Source: Bacillus sp. T33-2 (lineage in GTDB: Bacteria; Bacillota; Bacilli; Bacillales; Cytobacillaceae). Taken from it: a stretch of DNA of 64,000 nt. Positions 1 through 8,439 of this stretch are shown piece after piece. Both the position numbers and the translations under genes were made by a program. Within the stretch, counting starts at the first letter, position 1; every line of letters begins with the position of its first letter. Under the pieces are notes generated by a model that worked only from the letters and a program-made list of their open reading frames with translations, did no database searches and had not been told where the DNA came from. The stretch spans positions 1-64,000 of the forward strand of contig NZ_PGVB01000035.1 in NCBI RefSeq assembly GCF_002860205.1, given 5' to 3'.

Positions 1-163
1 GTCCATCAAATCTGTTTTCAAGTCCATCGATTTTGCCTTCCAGTCCATCAAATCTGTCTTCAAGTCCACCGATTCTGAGATTAATACCTTCAATTTCGGT
101 ATGCAGTCCGCTTAACTCCTCATTCATTACAGTCCTAAGAGTTTCTATTAATTCTTTGTCCAA
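1..163 (-). CDS. coiled-coil repeat protein, 5' part only
   Basis: Leftward reading frame running off the left edge. It starts at TTG (161-163) behind a strong AAAGGAGGTG site at 171-180. The visible 54 residues begin MDKELIETLRTVMNEE and then repeat a seven-residue unit of the type GLE(D/N/G)(R/K)(F/I)D, giving a regular heptad coiled coil. No enzyme motif is visible. Short self-repeating coiled-coil proteins of this kind are common in Bacillaceae and their role is unknown. The gene at 34129-34371 has the same general build. Confidence 0.65.
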   Translation of the reverse strand, partial: MDKELIETLRTVMNEELSGLHTEIEGINLRIGGLEDRFDGLEGKIDGLENRFDG

Positions 164-419
164 TATTTACACCTCCTTTTTTAAAGTATTATAGCATTCA
201 ATATACGTTTTATGAGAACAACTTTCGTCCATACTTCATTGTAGGTAAAACTTTGGGTAGATGTACTATATTATTTCCACTTATAAAGATAGCTTTTTTA
301 GATAATAAATATTACACGCTATGAGTGATGTGGAAAACATGCAAAAAATTGAAAGAATACGGACCGGTTTTGGTAGCAGACATCGGTTAGCGAAATGTAT
401 CCAGTTTGGAGGAATATAT

Positions 420-854
420 ATGAAAGTGTTGTCAATGATCCAGCCGTGGGCAAGTCTGTTTATCCATGGGGAAGCACAATATGAAACAAGGACATGGAAA
501 ACGAGCTACCAGGGGCCGCTCGCAATCCACACAAGCAAGAAAGTGGATAAGGATGTTTGCAGCTATGAGGTAATACAGCATTTGATCAGTAAGCTTGGAT
601 ACACGACTGATACCCTTCCAACGGGTGTGATTATTGGTGTATGCCAGCTTGAAAATTGTCTAAAAGTAACAGAAGACAACCGGTCGTGGGCTGTTCTGGA
701 AAATGGGCGCATCGTATCAGGGAAGGATTATATGCTGGGGGACTTTGATGTCGGCAGCTACGCATGGGAAGTAAGCGATAGAAAGCTTCTTGACAAATTT
801 ATTCCTGCAAAAGGAAGGCTCGGATTGTGGGAGCATGACTTAAGTGTGTGGTGA
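420..854 (+). CDS. ASCH domain protein
   Basis: A 144-residue protein. The ATG at 420 is chosen because GGAGG lies 8-12 bases upstream; the reading frame is open back to 321 but without a ribosome site. The N-terminus MKVLSMIQPWASLF with the following ETRTW, and the late KGRLGLW, are typical of the ASCH fold, a PUA-like beta barrel that binds RNA or modified nucleosides. Some ASCH proteins are amidohydrolases of N4-acetylcytidine, but which activity applies here cannot be told from the sequence. It stands alone, with a terminator hairpin at 974-997. Confidence 0.75.
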   Translation: MKVLSMIQPWASLFIHGEAQYETRTWKTSYQGPLAIHTSKKVDKDVCSYEVIQHLISKLGYTTDTLPTGVIIGVCQLENCLKVTEDNRSWAVLENGRIVSGKDYMLGDFDVGSYAWEVSDRKLLDKFIPAKGRLGLWEHDLSVW

Positions 855-973
855 ATGTGTAGAAGACAGTTAAAAAAATTGCATTTGCGTTTGGGAAACG
901 TTGGCCTCGTCCATTGTTCACAAGAACGTGAAGCCCAGCTATGTTCCTCGAAATTTGTATTATCAAGACAACA

Positions 974-997
974 AAACCACCCTAATAAAGGTGGTTT
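974..997 (+). terminator. hairpin terminator after ASCH gene
   Basis: AAACCACC (974-981) pairs with GGTGGTTT (990-997) around an eight-base loop. No long T-run follows, so termination may be weak. It lies 120 bases after the ASCH stop codon. Confidence 0.5.
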
Positions 998-1098
998 GGA
1001 AATTGGACAGTGAATTTTATTTCTCCTCATATCTTATGCATCAGGATTGGAACTGGAAAGTAGTCCTATGTATAGTGGGCAAAACAACTATCTATGAA

Positions 1099-1272
1099 CT
1101 ATCTCCGGAGTAATTCATCCAGCTTTTTATCAATTTTTTTAAATCTTTTGTCGTAGTGCCGATACGTGATATAGCCCGTAATGGCTTTCGCCAGGAAAAA
1201 TAAAACCGCAGCAGCCGCAATCAGCACATAGTTGTTTTTTATATGGCTTAAAAAATGATTGATTTCCTCCAT
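1099..1272 (-). CDS. small single-span membrane protein (57 aa)
   Basis: Leftward frame from ATG at 1270-1272 to TAG at 1099-1101. The protein starts MEEINHFLSH, has one hydrophobic segment at about residues 15-33 (VLIAAAAVLFFLAK), and ends in a charged amphipathic tail rich in Lys and Asp (KRFKKIDKKLDELLRR). This is the pattern of a small membrane protein with a cytosolic helical tail. The ribosome site is weak (AAAGG 13 bases upstream). No function can be assigned. Confidence 0.55.
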   Translation of the reverse strand: MEEINHFLSHIKNNYVLIAAAAVLFFLAKAITGYITYRHYDKRFKKIDKKLDELLRR

Positions 1273-1446
1273 ATGTTATCTCAGCCTTTATCTCGTTTGA
1301 TCTCAATATAATTAAACTATGTCCTTTCTCCCAAAATTATTCATCCAACATGACCGCTTCCTGCCGGCTGATATGATAAAAGAATATTGTTAATGGATAT
1401 ACTTATGAAAGTTTTATTTTTCATATGATAGGGGAACTGATACCTG

Positions 1447-2160
1447 ATGACAGAGCTTTTCGAGGTTATGCTACGGACGATCTTGGCATTCAGCTTGTTA
1501 TTTATGGCAGCACACATATTAGGAAAACAGACCATGACACAGATGACTATTTTTGATTTCATCGCATCTGTTACTATGGGCTCCATTATAGCCAACCTCT
1601 CATTTAACTCGGCTCTAAAAACGCACCATATCGTGTTTTCCTTCGTCTGGTTCGTTGCAGTTATTTTTTTATTAGCAGTGCTCTCATTGAAGAGCAGAAA
1701 AGCGAGAAAATTTTTCGCAGGGGATCCTACGCTGATTATTGAAAATGGAAAAATACTGGAACGAAATATGAGAAAATTGCGCTATATCTTGGATTACCTA
1801 AACCAACAGTTAAGGGAGAAGGATGTTTTTAATTTGATGAAGTGCAATTTGCAATGGTCTAAATCAATGGGAAACTATCTGTACTAAAAAAACCTCAGTA
1901 TAGAAATGTAAATAGAGAGGATTTATCACTCACTTCTAAATCGATGGGAATACTTCCTATAGAATTGATAATGGATGGTGAACTCATATAATAATTTAGC
2001 TAAAAATAATCTGGACACTGATTGGCTAGATTCTTTATTACAAAAGAGGAATAGCCATATGAGCGAGGTCGTTTATGCTGTCCTCGCCGGGAATGGAAAA
2101 TTATATATAGATACATACAGGGACAACATTGAACATCTAATCGACAAAGAGACGCAGTAA
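1447..2160 (+). pseudogene. DUF421 (YetF family) membrane protein, broken
   Basis: The first 130 residues are a normal YetF-family N-terminus: three membrane helices, FDFIASVTMGSI, and DPTLIIENGKI at the start of the DUF421 domain. After KDVFN the frame shifts by one base. The expected continuation DEVQFAMV is then interrupted by TAA, resumes as INGKLSVLKKPQYR in the shifted frame, and returns to the first frame at about 1975 for the C-terminal part ending at 2160. Two frameshifts and one nonsense codon show a dead gene. Intact relatives are about 230 residues, the size of the reconstructed reading. Confidence 0.85.
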
Positions 2161-2212
2161 ACGGCATATTGTGCATTTCGGATTGGGAAGGTGGGAACCA
2201 ATACCGAATTTC

Positions 2213-2254
2213 AACAGCGTCGGCCGGAAATTCCAGCATGACGCTGTTTTTTTA
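2213..2254. terminator. bidirectional hairpin between DUF421 relic and SMR gene
   Basis: AACAGCGTC (2213-2221) pairs perfectly with GACGCTGTT (2240-2248), followed by a run of T. It lies at the 3' ends of both flanking genes. Confidence 0.75.
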
Positions 2255-2617
2255 GGGTTGGTTCACTTGATATTCACTGTTGTCTGATGCTTCACTTTGC
2301 CCTGGGCCAAACATATTCAATACAACGACACCAATGACAATAAGTGAGATCCCGATTATGCTGCCCACCGTTACTTTTTCCTTCCAAATCAGGATGGATA
2401 TGATGACAGTAGCCACTGTTCCCAGCCCTGACCAAATGGCGTACGCAATATTTAGCGGGATGGTCTTGAGAGAAAGTGACATGAAGAAAAAAGCACAGAT
2501 AAAAAACAAGATCACCCCCGCAGTGGGTAAAAGTTTCGTAAATCCTTCAGACGCTTTGAGCAACGATGTACCGATCAGTTCTGCAACAATGGCAATTGCC
2601 AGATAAACGTAAGACAC
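2252..2617 (-). CDS. SMR-family multidrug/guanidinium exporter
   Basis: A 121-residue, four-helix protein of the small multidrug resistance family. The start is the GTG at 2615-2617, preceded at normal distance by AGGAGG; the open frame to 2662 lacks a site. The first helix holds the conserved membrane Glu (VAELIGTSLLK, Glu13), which couples proton and substrate binding in this family, and the PLNIAYAIWSGLG segment is diagnostic. SMR proteins work as dimers; the gene is alone, so a homodimer is likely. Substrates of family members are quaternary ammonium compounds or guanidinium, and this copy could be either. Confidence 0.85.
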   Translation of the reverse strand: MSYVYLAIAIVAELIGTSLLKASEGFTKLLPTAGVILFFICAFFFMSLSLKTIPLNIAYAIWSGLGTVATVIISILIWKEKVTVGSIIGISLIVIGVVVLNMFGPGQSEASDNSEYQVNQP

Positions 2618-2708
2618 TACTATATTATTCCTCCTGTGTTCCCAGTTTTGAAAACGAAACAATGTATTTCCAATAGCTAGTATAAATGAATGGAGACAAT
2701 CTTGCTCC

Positions 2709-2742
2709 CCCGGATGAATGAAAATTATTATTTTAATCCGGG
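2709..2742. repeat. perfect inverted repeat upstream of SMR gene
   Basis: CCCGGAT (2709-2715) and ATCCGGG (2736-2742) surround an AT-rich 20-base loop in the SMR upstream region. It could be an operator or an RNA hairpin. I see no guanidine riboswitch core here. Confidence 0.4.
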
Positions 2743-2886
2743 CAAATTAAGCAGATGCCCTCCATGTATGATGCCGCTTTTTGATGCAAGCCCTCAACCA
2801 AAAACATATTGTCAAAAAACAGGGTAATAATGGGAAATAAATGATAGAATGAAGGAAAGATGATATTGAGGAGGAACTAAGGGACG

Positions 2887-3054
2887 ATGGCTAATGCCGG
2901 GTTAAGTTTTGGAACAGCTATAATTTTACTTATCGTTTTGTACTATGTCATTAAGTGGGCAGTGAAGAATGGCATCAACCAATCGATGCTGTTTTCTAAT
3001 GAAGATAGGCGAAAAAAATATGAGGAAGATATGAAAAAGTACGGTGCAAAATAA
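2887..3054 (+). CDS. small membrane protein (55 aa)
   Basis: ATG at 2887 behind GAGGAGG. The product has an N-terminal hydrophobic helix (GTAIILLIVLYYVIKW, residues 9-24), a short basic linker and an acidic/basic tail ending KKYGAK. Short Firmicute proteins with an IKWAVKNGI-type motif after one membrane span are widespread and uncharacterised. The clear ribosome site and downstream terminator support a real gene. Confidence 0.65.
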   Translation: MANAGLSFGTAIILLIVLYYVIKWAVKNGINQSMLFSNEDRRKKYEEDMKKYGAK

Positions 3055-3172
3055 TACACTAAGTTCAGTGATCTGTACATATAGGGGTGGCAGAGGATAA
3101 TTAGCAAAAATGAGAATGAGAAACCGTCGATTATAAATAGTGAACATCTATTAAATGTACACAAAATAATGG

Positions 3173-3230
3173 AGAGACCAACGATACAGAGTCAGACTAC
3201 TCTAACTTCTGTATCCGCGGTCTCTTTTTT
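3173..3230 (+). terminator. strong hairpin terminator
   Basis: AGAGACC (3173-3179) pairs with GGTCTCT (3219-3225), with a second inner pairing GATACAGA/TCTGTATC, followed by T8. Confidence 0.8.
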
Positions 3231-3490
3231 TTATGTAATCTGCAAGACAATAGTTTCGCTTGAAAATAAAGCTACATCAACATTGTTCATTGAATAGTTC
3301 GATAGTATAAATGTTACTACCAGAATTATGAAAATTAATGCAATTGACCTATTTATACTCCTAGTACAAAAAGGATAAAATATGTAGGTGTAAATAGGTA
3401 TATTATTGGTAATTTAGGATATTATTGTCGTTTGCAAATCTATAAATCTACAAATTATTACTTTTTCCTGGCAGGGAGGTGCTGGTAAAC
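3231..3490. other. AT-rich gap before the LXG operon
   Basis: About 260 bases with no credible reading frame. It should contain the promoter of the LXG operon, but I cannot pick a single -35/-10 pair with confidence. Confidence 0.5.
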
Positions 3491-3850
3491 GTGTCTCTAT
3501 CTTATCTTTATGCGAAATTGAGCAAAAAGCAGGAGGATCTGCGGCACCTAATCAGGTGTGAAGGCGAGCTCTCACAACATCAACAGGATTTCGTCCATCA
3601 CCGCCATTTGTGTACGGCCCCTGAGTTGTCTTCAGACACATGGGAAGGAGATTTAGCCAGAAGTTTTGACATGATTCGTGATGAATACATTCTTACAGAA
3701 TATCAAGACATCACTGGAAATCAATTTAATAAAGTTTTTCGAATTTTATCCAACAAGGTTGAAGACATCGTGCAAGACATTGAACATATTAAACAAATGA
3801 TTGCTTCACTCGAAGCGGAAGAACGAAGACGGGCCCGCGAAGACAAGTAA
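3491..3850 (+). CDS. YwqH-like (DUF5082) LXG partner protein
   Basis: A 119-residue, all-helical protein. GTG at 3491 follows GGGAGG at a normal distance; an upstream GTG at 3479 overlaps that site and is unlikely. Helices flank a TWEGDLARSF segment, then a long C-terminal coiled coil (IEHIKQMIASLEAEERRR). Size, TW motif and position first in an LXG operon match the YwqH/DUF5082 family. Such WXG100-sized helical partners pair with the LXG domain and guide it to the type VIIb secretion machine. It is followed 20 bases later by the YwqI-like gene. Confidence 0.75.
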   Translation: MSLSYLYAKLSKKQEDLRHLIRCEGELSQHQQDFVHHRHLCTAPELSSDTWEGDLARSFDMIRDEYILTEYQDITGNQFNKVFRILSNKVEDIVQDIEHIKQMIASLEAEERRRAREDK

Positions 3851-3870
3851 AAAATCAAGATGGAAAGGAA

Positions 3871-4170
3871 GTGGTGGCACTGGCAACAGAAATAAAGATT
3901 CGTTATACAGACGTGGAACAGGCATTAGCGGAATTAAAAGCAGCCGTAAGTTCTTTGGAAACAACATTCCCCAGCTCTATTGGAGGCCAGAACCAGCTCG
4001 ATGTTGTTGACAGGCTGAACGATCTGAATGGCAAACTGCAGTCAGCCATGGAAGCCTACCAGGCCCTGTTATTAAAAAATGACGAAGCAGTAAGGAAATC
4101 AGTCGAAATGATGCGCGACACGGACCGGCGTATTGCTTCCACAATTGCAAGATGGGAGGAGGACTCATAA
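3871..4170 (+). CDS. YwqI-like (DUF5344) LXG partner protein
   Basis: About 96-99 residues. Start is ambiguous: GTG 3871 and 3874 are very close to AAAGGA (3864-3869), while CTG at 3880 sits at ideal spacing and would give MATEIKIRY, the usual N-terminal style of the family. The protein is two helices (ALAELKAAVSSLETTF and a later DRRIASTIARWEED) around a variable loop. It is the second helical partner of the LXG effector. The toxin gene follows after 6 bases. Confidence 0.75.
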   Translation: MVALATEIKIRYTDVEQALAELKAAVSSLETTFPSSIGGQNQLDVVDRLNDLNGKLQSAMEAYQALLLKNDEAVRKSVEMMRDTDRRIASTIARWEEDS

Positions 4171-4176
4171 CTGGCT

Positions 4177-6237
4177 ATGAAAGTTCTTGATGTTGACGCG
4201 TTACATTCCGGAATCGATAACATTCTCGACAAGCTCTCATCTCATACGGATCAAATCAAGCAGATCAAGGCTGGTGTTGAAAAGGTCGTTTCACTGCAGG
4301 AATCGTTGAAAGGGCAGGGAGGGCAGGCAATACTTTCTTTTTATCAAAACCAGCATTCACCGTTTTTGTCTTCCTATCAGACCTTTCTTACAGATTATCA
4401 ATCGCTCTTAAAGACTATGAAAAATGCGCTCTATTCAGTGGAACCACAAAGATCTGGTTTTATTCGCCAGAGTTTTTTGGAAAATGAACTGGATGCCGCG
4501 TTAAACCAAGCACGGGTAACCACCATCATCTTGACGAATGACACAAATGCTACGATGCTGAAGGTTCAGGACATTGTCGGCCTCCCACGACTCCAGGATG
4601 CTCCCTTTTTAAGGGGGGTTGACGCCGCCAAGAAAAATAAATCCCAGACAGTGGACGAGCTGCTTGAATTTGATCACCATCAAACGAGCGCACTTGATAC
4701 CATTGAAGACTCTATCCGGACTTTAACGCAGCAAATTAATTATATTGACACAGTTTTTCAAAATGGGCAGTTAAATCCGCTCACGATTGGCAGCAGCAAC
4801 CCACAACTGCTTTCCAGTGAACAGCCTGTGTACACTCAGATTACTGAGGATAAGCGTTGGTATGAAAAGGTCGCCGATGCTATAATTGGGGTGATTGAAG
4901 GGATCATCCAGGCCGTGGTTGACATGCTGGTCGGCCTTTTTGAGACGCTTAAAGCATTGTTCACTGATCCAATCGGCTTCCTCAAGGGAATTGGAAACAT
5001 CATAATGAATCCGATCGATACCGGAAAATACATATGGGATTCCGTTGAGGCCGCATGGGAACGTGACGTCTTAAATGGCGATGTCCGAAGCACCGCCAAA
5101 TTCTTTTCGTACGGTTTCGTCTCGATCTTTGGTCTGAAGGGCCTCGATAAAATCGGCAAGGCAGGTACATTGGGTAAGGCTGGTTCCATAATTAAAGGTA
5201 CCAACAGCCTCCCAAATGCATCAAAGCTGCCACAGACAGCACCGTCATCACCGTTCCCTTACAATGTGTTCAAGACTGATAAACTGAAAGACTTCATCAA
5301 ACAGAACGTTTTCACATCATTGCAACGGGCAAGAGACACAGCATTACAATTTGTGCGCAGCGATTTGGTTAAGAAGACCCTCCAGCAAGCGGCAGTTTCG
5401 GTCAGAAACTCCAAAACCTTAAAACAAGTAAAGAATGTCCTTAATCCTGCCAAAATCCAAACAGCACTGCAAAATACCCTCGACGATGTCATAAGGGGAC
5501 CAATCTCGAAAACGAAGGTTTGGGCAGACAAGAAATTAAAGCAGGTGCTGGATATGCGGCTGCCACATTTCGGACTTGTACCAGAAGGACCTCCAATGAG
5601 TTACACAGTCAGGGAGGGAATTAAGGATGCTGCTGATACGGTTGTGCGGATTGTTCGGGATCCGAGGCCGGATAATAAGGGAATTGATCCGGACGTAGAA
5701 ATTAAGGGTACGGGTAAAGGTAATATAGTCAACGAAGTTAAAGAAATTGACTTCGGAAAGCACATAATAAAAGGTGAAAATGGTAAGAAACAACTACTCC
5801 CAAATACTAAGTATGTAACCAATGATAACTACAAATATACTACCGATGAACTTGGACGTATTGTAAATGTAGATGCTCCCGAACTTGTATTGAAAAAGGC
5901 TGATAGAAAGAAATATGCTCAGGCAAATGTAGGGGGAAAAGACAGATTACCAGATGATGATGGCGGACATTTAATAGGAGCACAATTTAATGGTCCTCCT
6001 GATATTGATAATCTTGTACCACAAAATAGTCAAATTAATAGGAGGGGTGGAGTTTGGTACGAAATGGAGACTGAGTGGGCCAATGCATTAAAAGAGAAAC
6101 CGCCCAAGAAAGTCTCTGTTAGCATTGAACCAATCTATTCTAATAATTCAATGCGACCCTATTCCTTTATGGTCGAATATGAAATTGAAGGCCAATTCCC
6201 AGTGATTCGTGAGATTGCAAATAAATCAGGAGGCTGA
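4177..6237 (+). CDS. LXG-domain type VII toxin with DNA/RNA non-specific endonuclease tip
   Basis: A 686-residue polymorphic toxin. Residues 1-210 form the helical LXG targeting domain; 230-310 are a hydrophobic central segment (IIGVIEGIIQAVVDMLVGL) often seen in LXG proteins; 340-500 form a variable linker. The C-terminal 100 residues are a nuclease with DDDGGHLIGAQF (His598 as catalytic residue) and NLVPQ/INRR metal-site motifs, as in the DNA/RNA non-specific endonuclease fold of Bacillus YeeF. It would be exported through the ESX-like Yuk machine to kill neighbours. Residues 416-499 are duplicated downstream at 7261-7513. The last 170 codons are much more AT-rich than the rest, typical of an exchanged toxin tip. 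Confidence 0.88.
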   Translation: MKVLDVDALHSGIDNILDKLSSHTDQIKQIKAGVEKVVSLQESLKGQGGQAILSFYQNQHSPFLSSYQTFLTDYQSLLKTMKNALYSVEPQRSGFIRQSFLENELDAALNQARVTTIILTNDTNATMLKVQDIVGLPRLQDAPFLRGVDAAKKNKSQTVDELLEFDHHQTSALDTIEDSIRTLTQQINYIDTVFQNGQLNPLTIGSSNPQLLSSEQPVYTQITEDKRWYEKVADAIIGVIEGIIQAVVDMLVGLFETLKALFTDPIGFLKGIGNIIMNPIDTGKYIWDSVEAAWERDVLNGDVRSTAKFFSYGFVSIFGLKGLDKIGKAGTLGKAGSIIKGTNSLPNASKLPQTAPSSPFPYNVFKTDKLKDFIKQNVFTSLQRARDTALQFVRSDLVKKTLQQAAVSVRNSKTLKQVKNVLNPAKIQTALQNTLDDVIRGPISKTKVWADKKLKQVLDMRLPHFGLVPEGPPMSYTVREGIKDAADTVVRIVRDPRPDNKGIDPDVEIKGTGKGNIVNEVKEIDFGKHIIKGENGKKQLLPNTKYVTNDNYKYTTDELGRIVNVDAPELVLKKADRKKYAQANVGGKDRLPDDDGGHLIGAQFNGPPDIDNLVPQNSQINRRGGVWYEMETEWANALKEKPPKKVSVSIEPIYSNNSMRPYSFMVEYEIEGQFPVIREIANKSGG

Positions 6238-6242
6238 TATTG

Positions 6243-6722
6243 ATGAGTTTTGAAATAGAATTAAACAAGTTATATAAAGAAATTGCACAACAGGTTAATG
6301 ATATGATTCCAACTGAATGGGATAATTTCTGTTTTAATGGTGAAGTTAAGGAGGGAGAAGGAGGAGTATTCTTCTTTTTTACGCCCAAAGGTGAGGAGCA
6401 ACACGTTTTTTCACATTATATTCCAAAATTATATAGTGTCGATAAGCGGGCTTACAATAAAGAACTACATAAATTATTTCAACTAACTGTTGAACTCCAA
6501 AAAGTTTTTATTGATAACGACCAAGAACCTTGGTTTTCAGTGACATTATTATTAAATGATACAGGAAAATTAAATGTACATTTTGATTATACAAATTGGT
6601 ATGAAAGTGAATTTGGTCCAACAGCTAGAATTAATTATTTTGAATATAAATATATAAGCCAAAACAAAGAACAGCTAGATTTACATTTAATAGAGAGAAT
6701 GAAGGAATTTGAAGAAAAGTAA
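6243..6722 (+). CDS. YezG-like immunity protein
   Basis: A 159-residue acidic protein beginning MSFEIELNKLYKEIAQ. ATG 6243 lies 9 bases after AGGAGG; the TTG just upstream is not needed. It starts right after the toxin stop. The IPTEWDNFCF region, WYESEFGPT and the C-terminal helix match the YezG/DUF600 immunity family, the known partner of YeeF-type nuclease toxins. It should bind and block the nuclease in the producer. Its AT-rich codon use matches the toxin tip, so tip and immunity gene probably arrived together. Confidence 0.85.
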   Translation: MSFEIELNKLYKEIAQQVNDMIPTEWDNFCFNGEVKEGEGGVFFFFTPKGEEQHVFSHYIPKLYSVDKRAYNKELHKLFQLTVELQKVFIDNDQEPWFSVTLLLNDTGKLNVHFDYTNWYESEFGPTARINYFEYKYISQNKEQLDLHLIERMKEFEEK

Positions 6723-6727
6723 ACAAT

Positions 6728-6769
6728 AAAGCACTTGATTGCCTTTTAGGCAACAGGTGCTTTTATTTT
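6728..6769 (+). terminator. terminator of LXG operon
   Basis: AAAGCAC (6728-6734) pairs with GTGCTTT (6757-6763), with inner TTGCC/GGCAA pairing, followed by T-rich sequence. Confidence 0.8.
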
Positions 6770-7121
6770 TGGTGAAAAATTTAAGTATAAAACAACATGA
6801 ATGAGACCAGCTTGAAATTCAGAACTCATGAAGGTTGTACCCTCATGGAGTTTTGTTTAAATGATTTGGATTGCGTGATTGTAATGAGAATTGGGCGATA
6901 TGACATTTTACATGGCAGGGTTATATATTACAAGGTATAGCTAACAAACTAACGAGAATGACAAAGCCCGTGGCGATGAACAGTATGTTATACAAAGAGA
7001 TTCCTTGTATGCACAGGGTAAATAAAAAATGGGTTGTATTTTATTAGAGACCGTCGTAAAATACTCGCTAATCGTTAAAAACATTACGAAAATTACAGTT
7101 TATGTAACGGAAGGGTGAAAA

Positions 7122-7258
7122 GTTGGCCGTTGTTGGGTATATACGAGTCTCGACTCAAGGGCAAGCAAGAGATGGATACAGATTGAAATTTTAAGAAGCT
7201 TACTGATGGAATTATTGCTTACTGTGAAGAACCAAGCTTGAACTTCATACATATTTTT
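7122..7258 (+). pseudogene. serine recombinase N-terminal scrap
   Basis: TTG at 7122 opens LAVVGYIRVSTQGQARDGY, the hallmark start of large serine recombinases including the catalytic Ser in the VST motif. It stops after 24 codons; in a shifted frame the next expected segment IIAYCEEPSLNFIHIF follows, then stops at about 7258, immediately before the toxin-gene duplicate. Only about 45 codons remain of a gene normally of 450 or more. Confidence 0.7.
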
Positions 7259-7260
7259 TG

Positions 7261-7513
7261 AAAACAAGTAAAGAATGTCCTTAATCCTGCCTAAATCCAA
7301 ACAGCACTGCAAAAGACCCTGGACGATGTCATAAGGGGACCAATCTAGAAAACGAAGGTTTGGGCAGACAAGAAATTGAAGCAGCTACTGGATCTGCGGC
7401 TGCCACATTTCGGACTTGTACCAGATGGACCGCCGATGAATTATACAGTTAGGGATGGAAATAAGGATGCGGCTGATACGGTTGTGAGGATTGTTGGGGA
7501 TCCTGGGCCGGAT
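7261..7513 (+). pseudogene. orphan duplicate of LXG toxin linker
   Basis: This 253-base stretch matches 5421-5673 of the toxin gene base for base with a constant offset of 1840 and no insertion or deletion, apart from scattered substitutions. Two create in-frame stops (GCC TAA ATC and ATC TAG AAA in the toxin frame). The match ends where the toxin enters its own nuclease region, so it is the leftover linker of an earlier toxin-tip cassette. Confidence 0.85.
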
Positions 7514-7637
7514 TTCTATTAACCTTTAAACTAAAAGATGTGCTAATGGCTACAGAACAAGTATCAAAAATCTTCCTGAATAAATTCGAAATGCGGTGGT
7601 ATCTAGCTCTGACTAGTCGTTACTATATTTACAGCAA

Positions 7638-7668
7638 AAAGGGACTCTAATGAGCCCCTTTATTTTTT
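7638..7668. terminator. bidirectional hairpin
   Basis: AAAGGGACTC (7638-7647) pairs with GAGCCCCTTT (7652-7661) with one mismatch, T-run following on the plus strand and A-run preceding. It also sits at the 3' end of the leftward mini-gene at 7668-7742. Confidence 0.65.
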
Positions 7669-7742
7669 CATCTGCTCCTGGCAAATCTCTTATATGCAAG
7701 ATATGCAACTACAATCAAAGCGATAATCAACAGTATTTTCAT
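7668..7742 (-). CDS. 24-residue membrane mini-protein
   Basis: Leftward ATG at 7740-7742 preceded by GGATGGAGG at good spacing. The peptide MKILLIIALIVVAYLAYKRF plus ARSR is one membrane helix with a basic tail, ending just before the hairpin at 7638-7668. Ribosome site, start, hydrophobic span and terminator make a complete small gene. Such peptides can be membrane regulators or toxins; nothing more specific is visible. Confidence 0.5.
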   Translation of the reverse strand: MKILLIIALIVVAYLAYKRFARSR

Positions 7743-7846
7743 TTAGCTAAATCCTCCATCCTCTCATTTTACATTTTCTATTCCCTAATCTGGATAATAA
7801 GAAACGGTTATTATGTTTCAATTTCTAATACTTTCAAGGACGGAAT

Positions 7847-8325
7847 ATGGCGAAGATAACTTTCCCTATTGAATCAACAACCATTTCAAGCGGCAATGTT
7901 CTGGCTGACTTTCGCGCCAATCTGAATGCCGAATCACAAGGCCGACTTCAGGCAGTAAGAATATATGAAATGACAGAGAACCTCGGCGTCAAGGATTTGC
8001 TTTCAGTATTAATCGCCCGTGATTTTTACCATCAGAACCAATGGGCAGCGGCTATAGCTAAACTGGAAGAAAAAAAGGCCTCCTTGTTCCAAGCACATTC
8101 CAGCGTGAACAGGAACGGCTGGATGTCGCCTTCACCTTGTACAACTTCTCCCAGGGTGAGGCAAGCAGCACTGGAAGATGGGCAAACGGTGAAAGCCTTG
8201 ATGGGCACGGGCAATATAAATATGAAAACAGCCCGCAGCCTACCGCTCCGCAGCCTAAGCTGCAGCCTACGCCACTGAAGCCCCATAATACACTTCCAAT
8301 GGATGATAAATCATTATATAGATAA
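7847..8325 (+). pseudogene. manganese catalase, C-terminal relic
   Basis: From about residue 12 the frame reads ISSGNVLADFRANLNAE, then GVKDLLSVLIARDFYHQNQW, the C-terminal half of a di-manganese catalase (YdbD/YjqC type). The N-terminal half with most metal ligands is missing. At about 8085 the frame shifts, and the expected end (TLYNFSQGEASSTGRW, then the proline-rich KLQPTPLKPHNTLPMDD) continues in another frame to the stop at 8325. The gene is 5'-truncated and frameshifted, so it is dead. Confidence 0.8.
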
Positions 8326-8333
8326 TGTTAAAA

Positions 8334-8390
8334 AGCCCCCTTTAAGCATGTTGTAAACATCCATTGATTTTCCATGCTGCAAGGGGGTTA
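8334..8390 (+). terminator. terminator of catalase relic
   Basis: CCCCCTT (8336-8342) and GCATG (8346-8350) pair with CATGC (8373-8377) and AAGGGGG (8381-8387), followed by TTATT. Confidence 0.6.
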
Positions 8391-8439
8391 TTAGCATCAT
8401 TCTCCTTCGAGAGAACGCCAGAGTTCTCCCTTTTCTAGC

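Noticed and set aside
758-1030. 90-codon leftward frame overlapping the ASCH gene end
   Set aside because: No ribosome site, Cys/His/Ser composition typical of an antisense shadow.
1887-1975. In-frame stop in the DUF421 gene as another selenocysteine or recoding site
   Set aside because: The stop is TAA, it is not at a catalytic residue, and two frameshifts surround it, so it is plain decay.
2618-2886. Guanidine riboswitch upstream of the SMR gene
   Set aside because: The upstream strand lacks the conserved core of known guanidine riboswitches; only a simple CCCGGAT hairpin is present.
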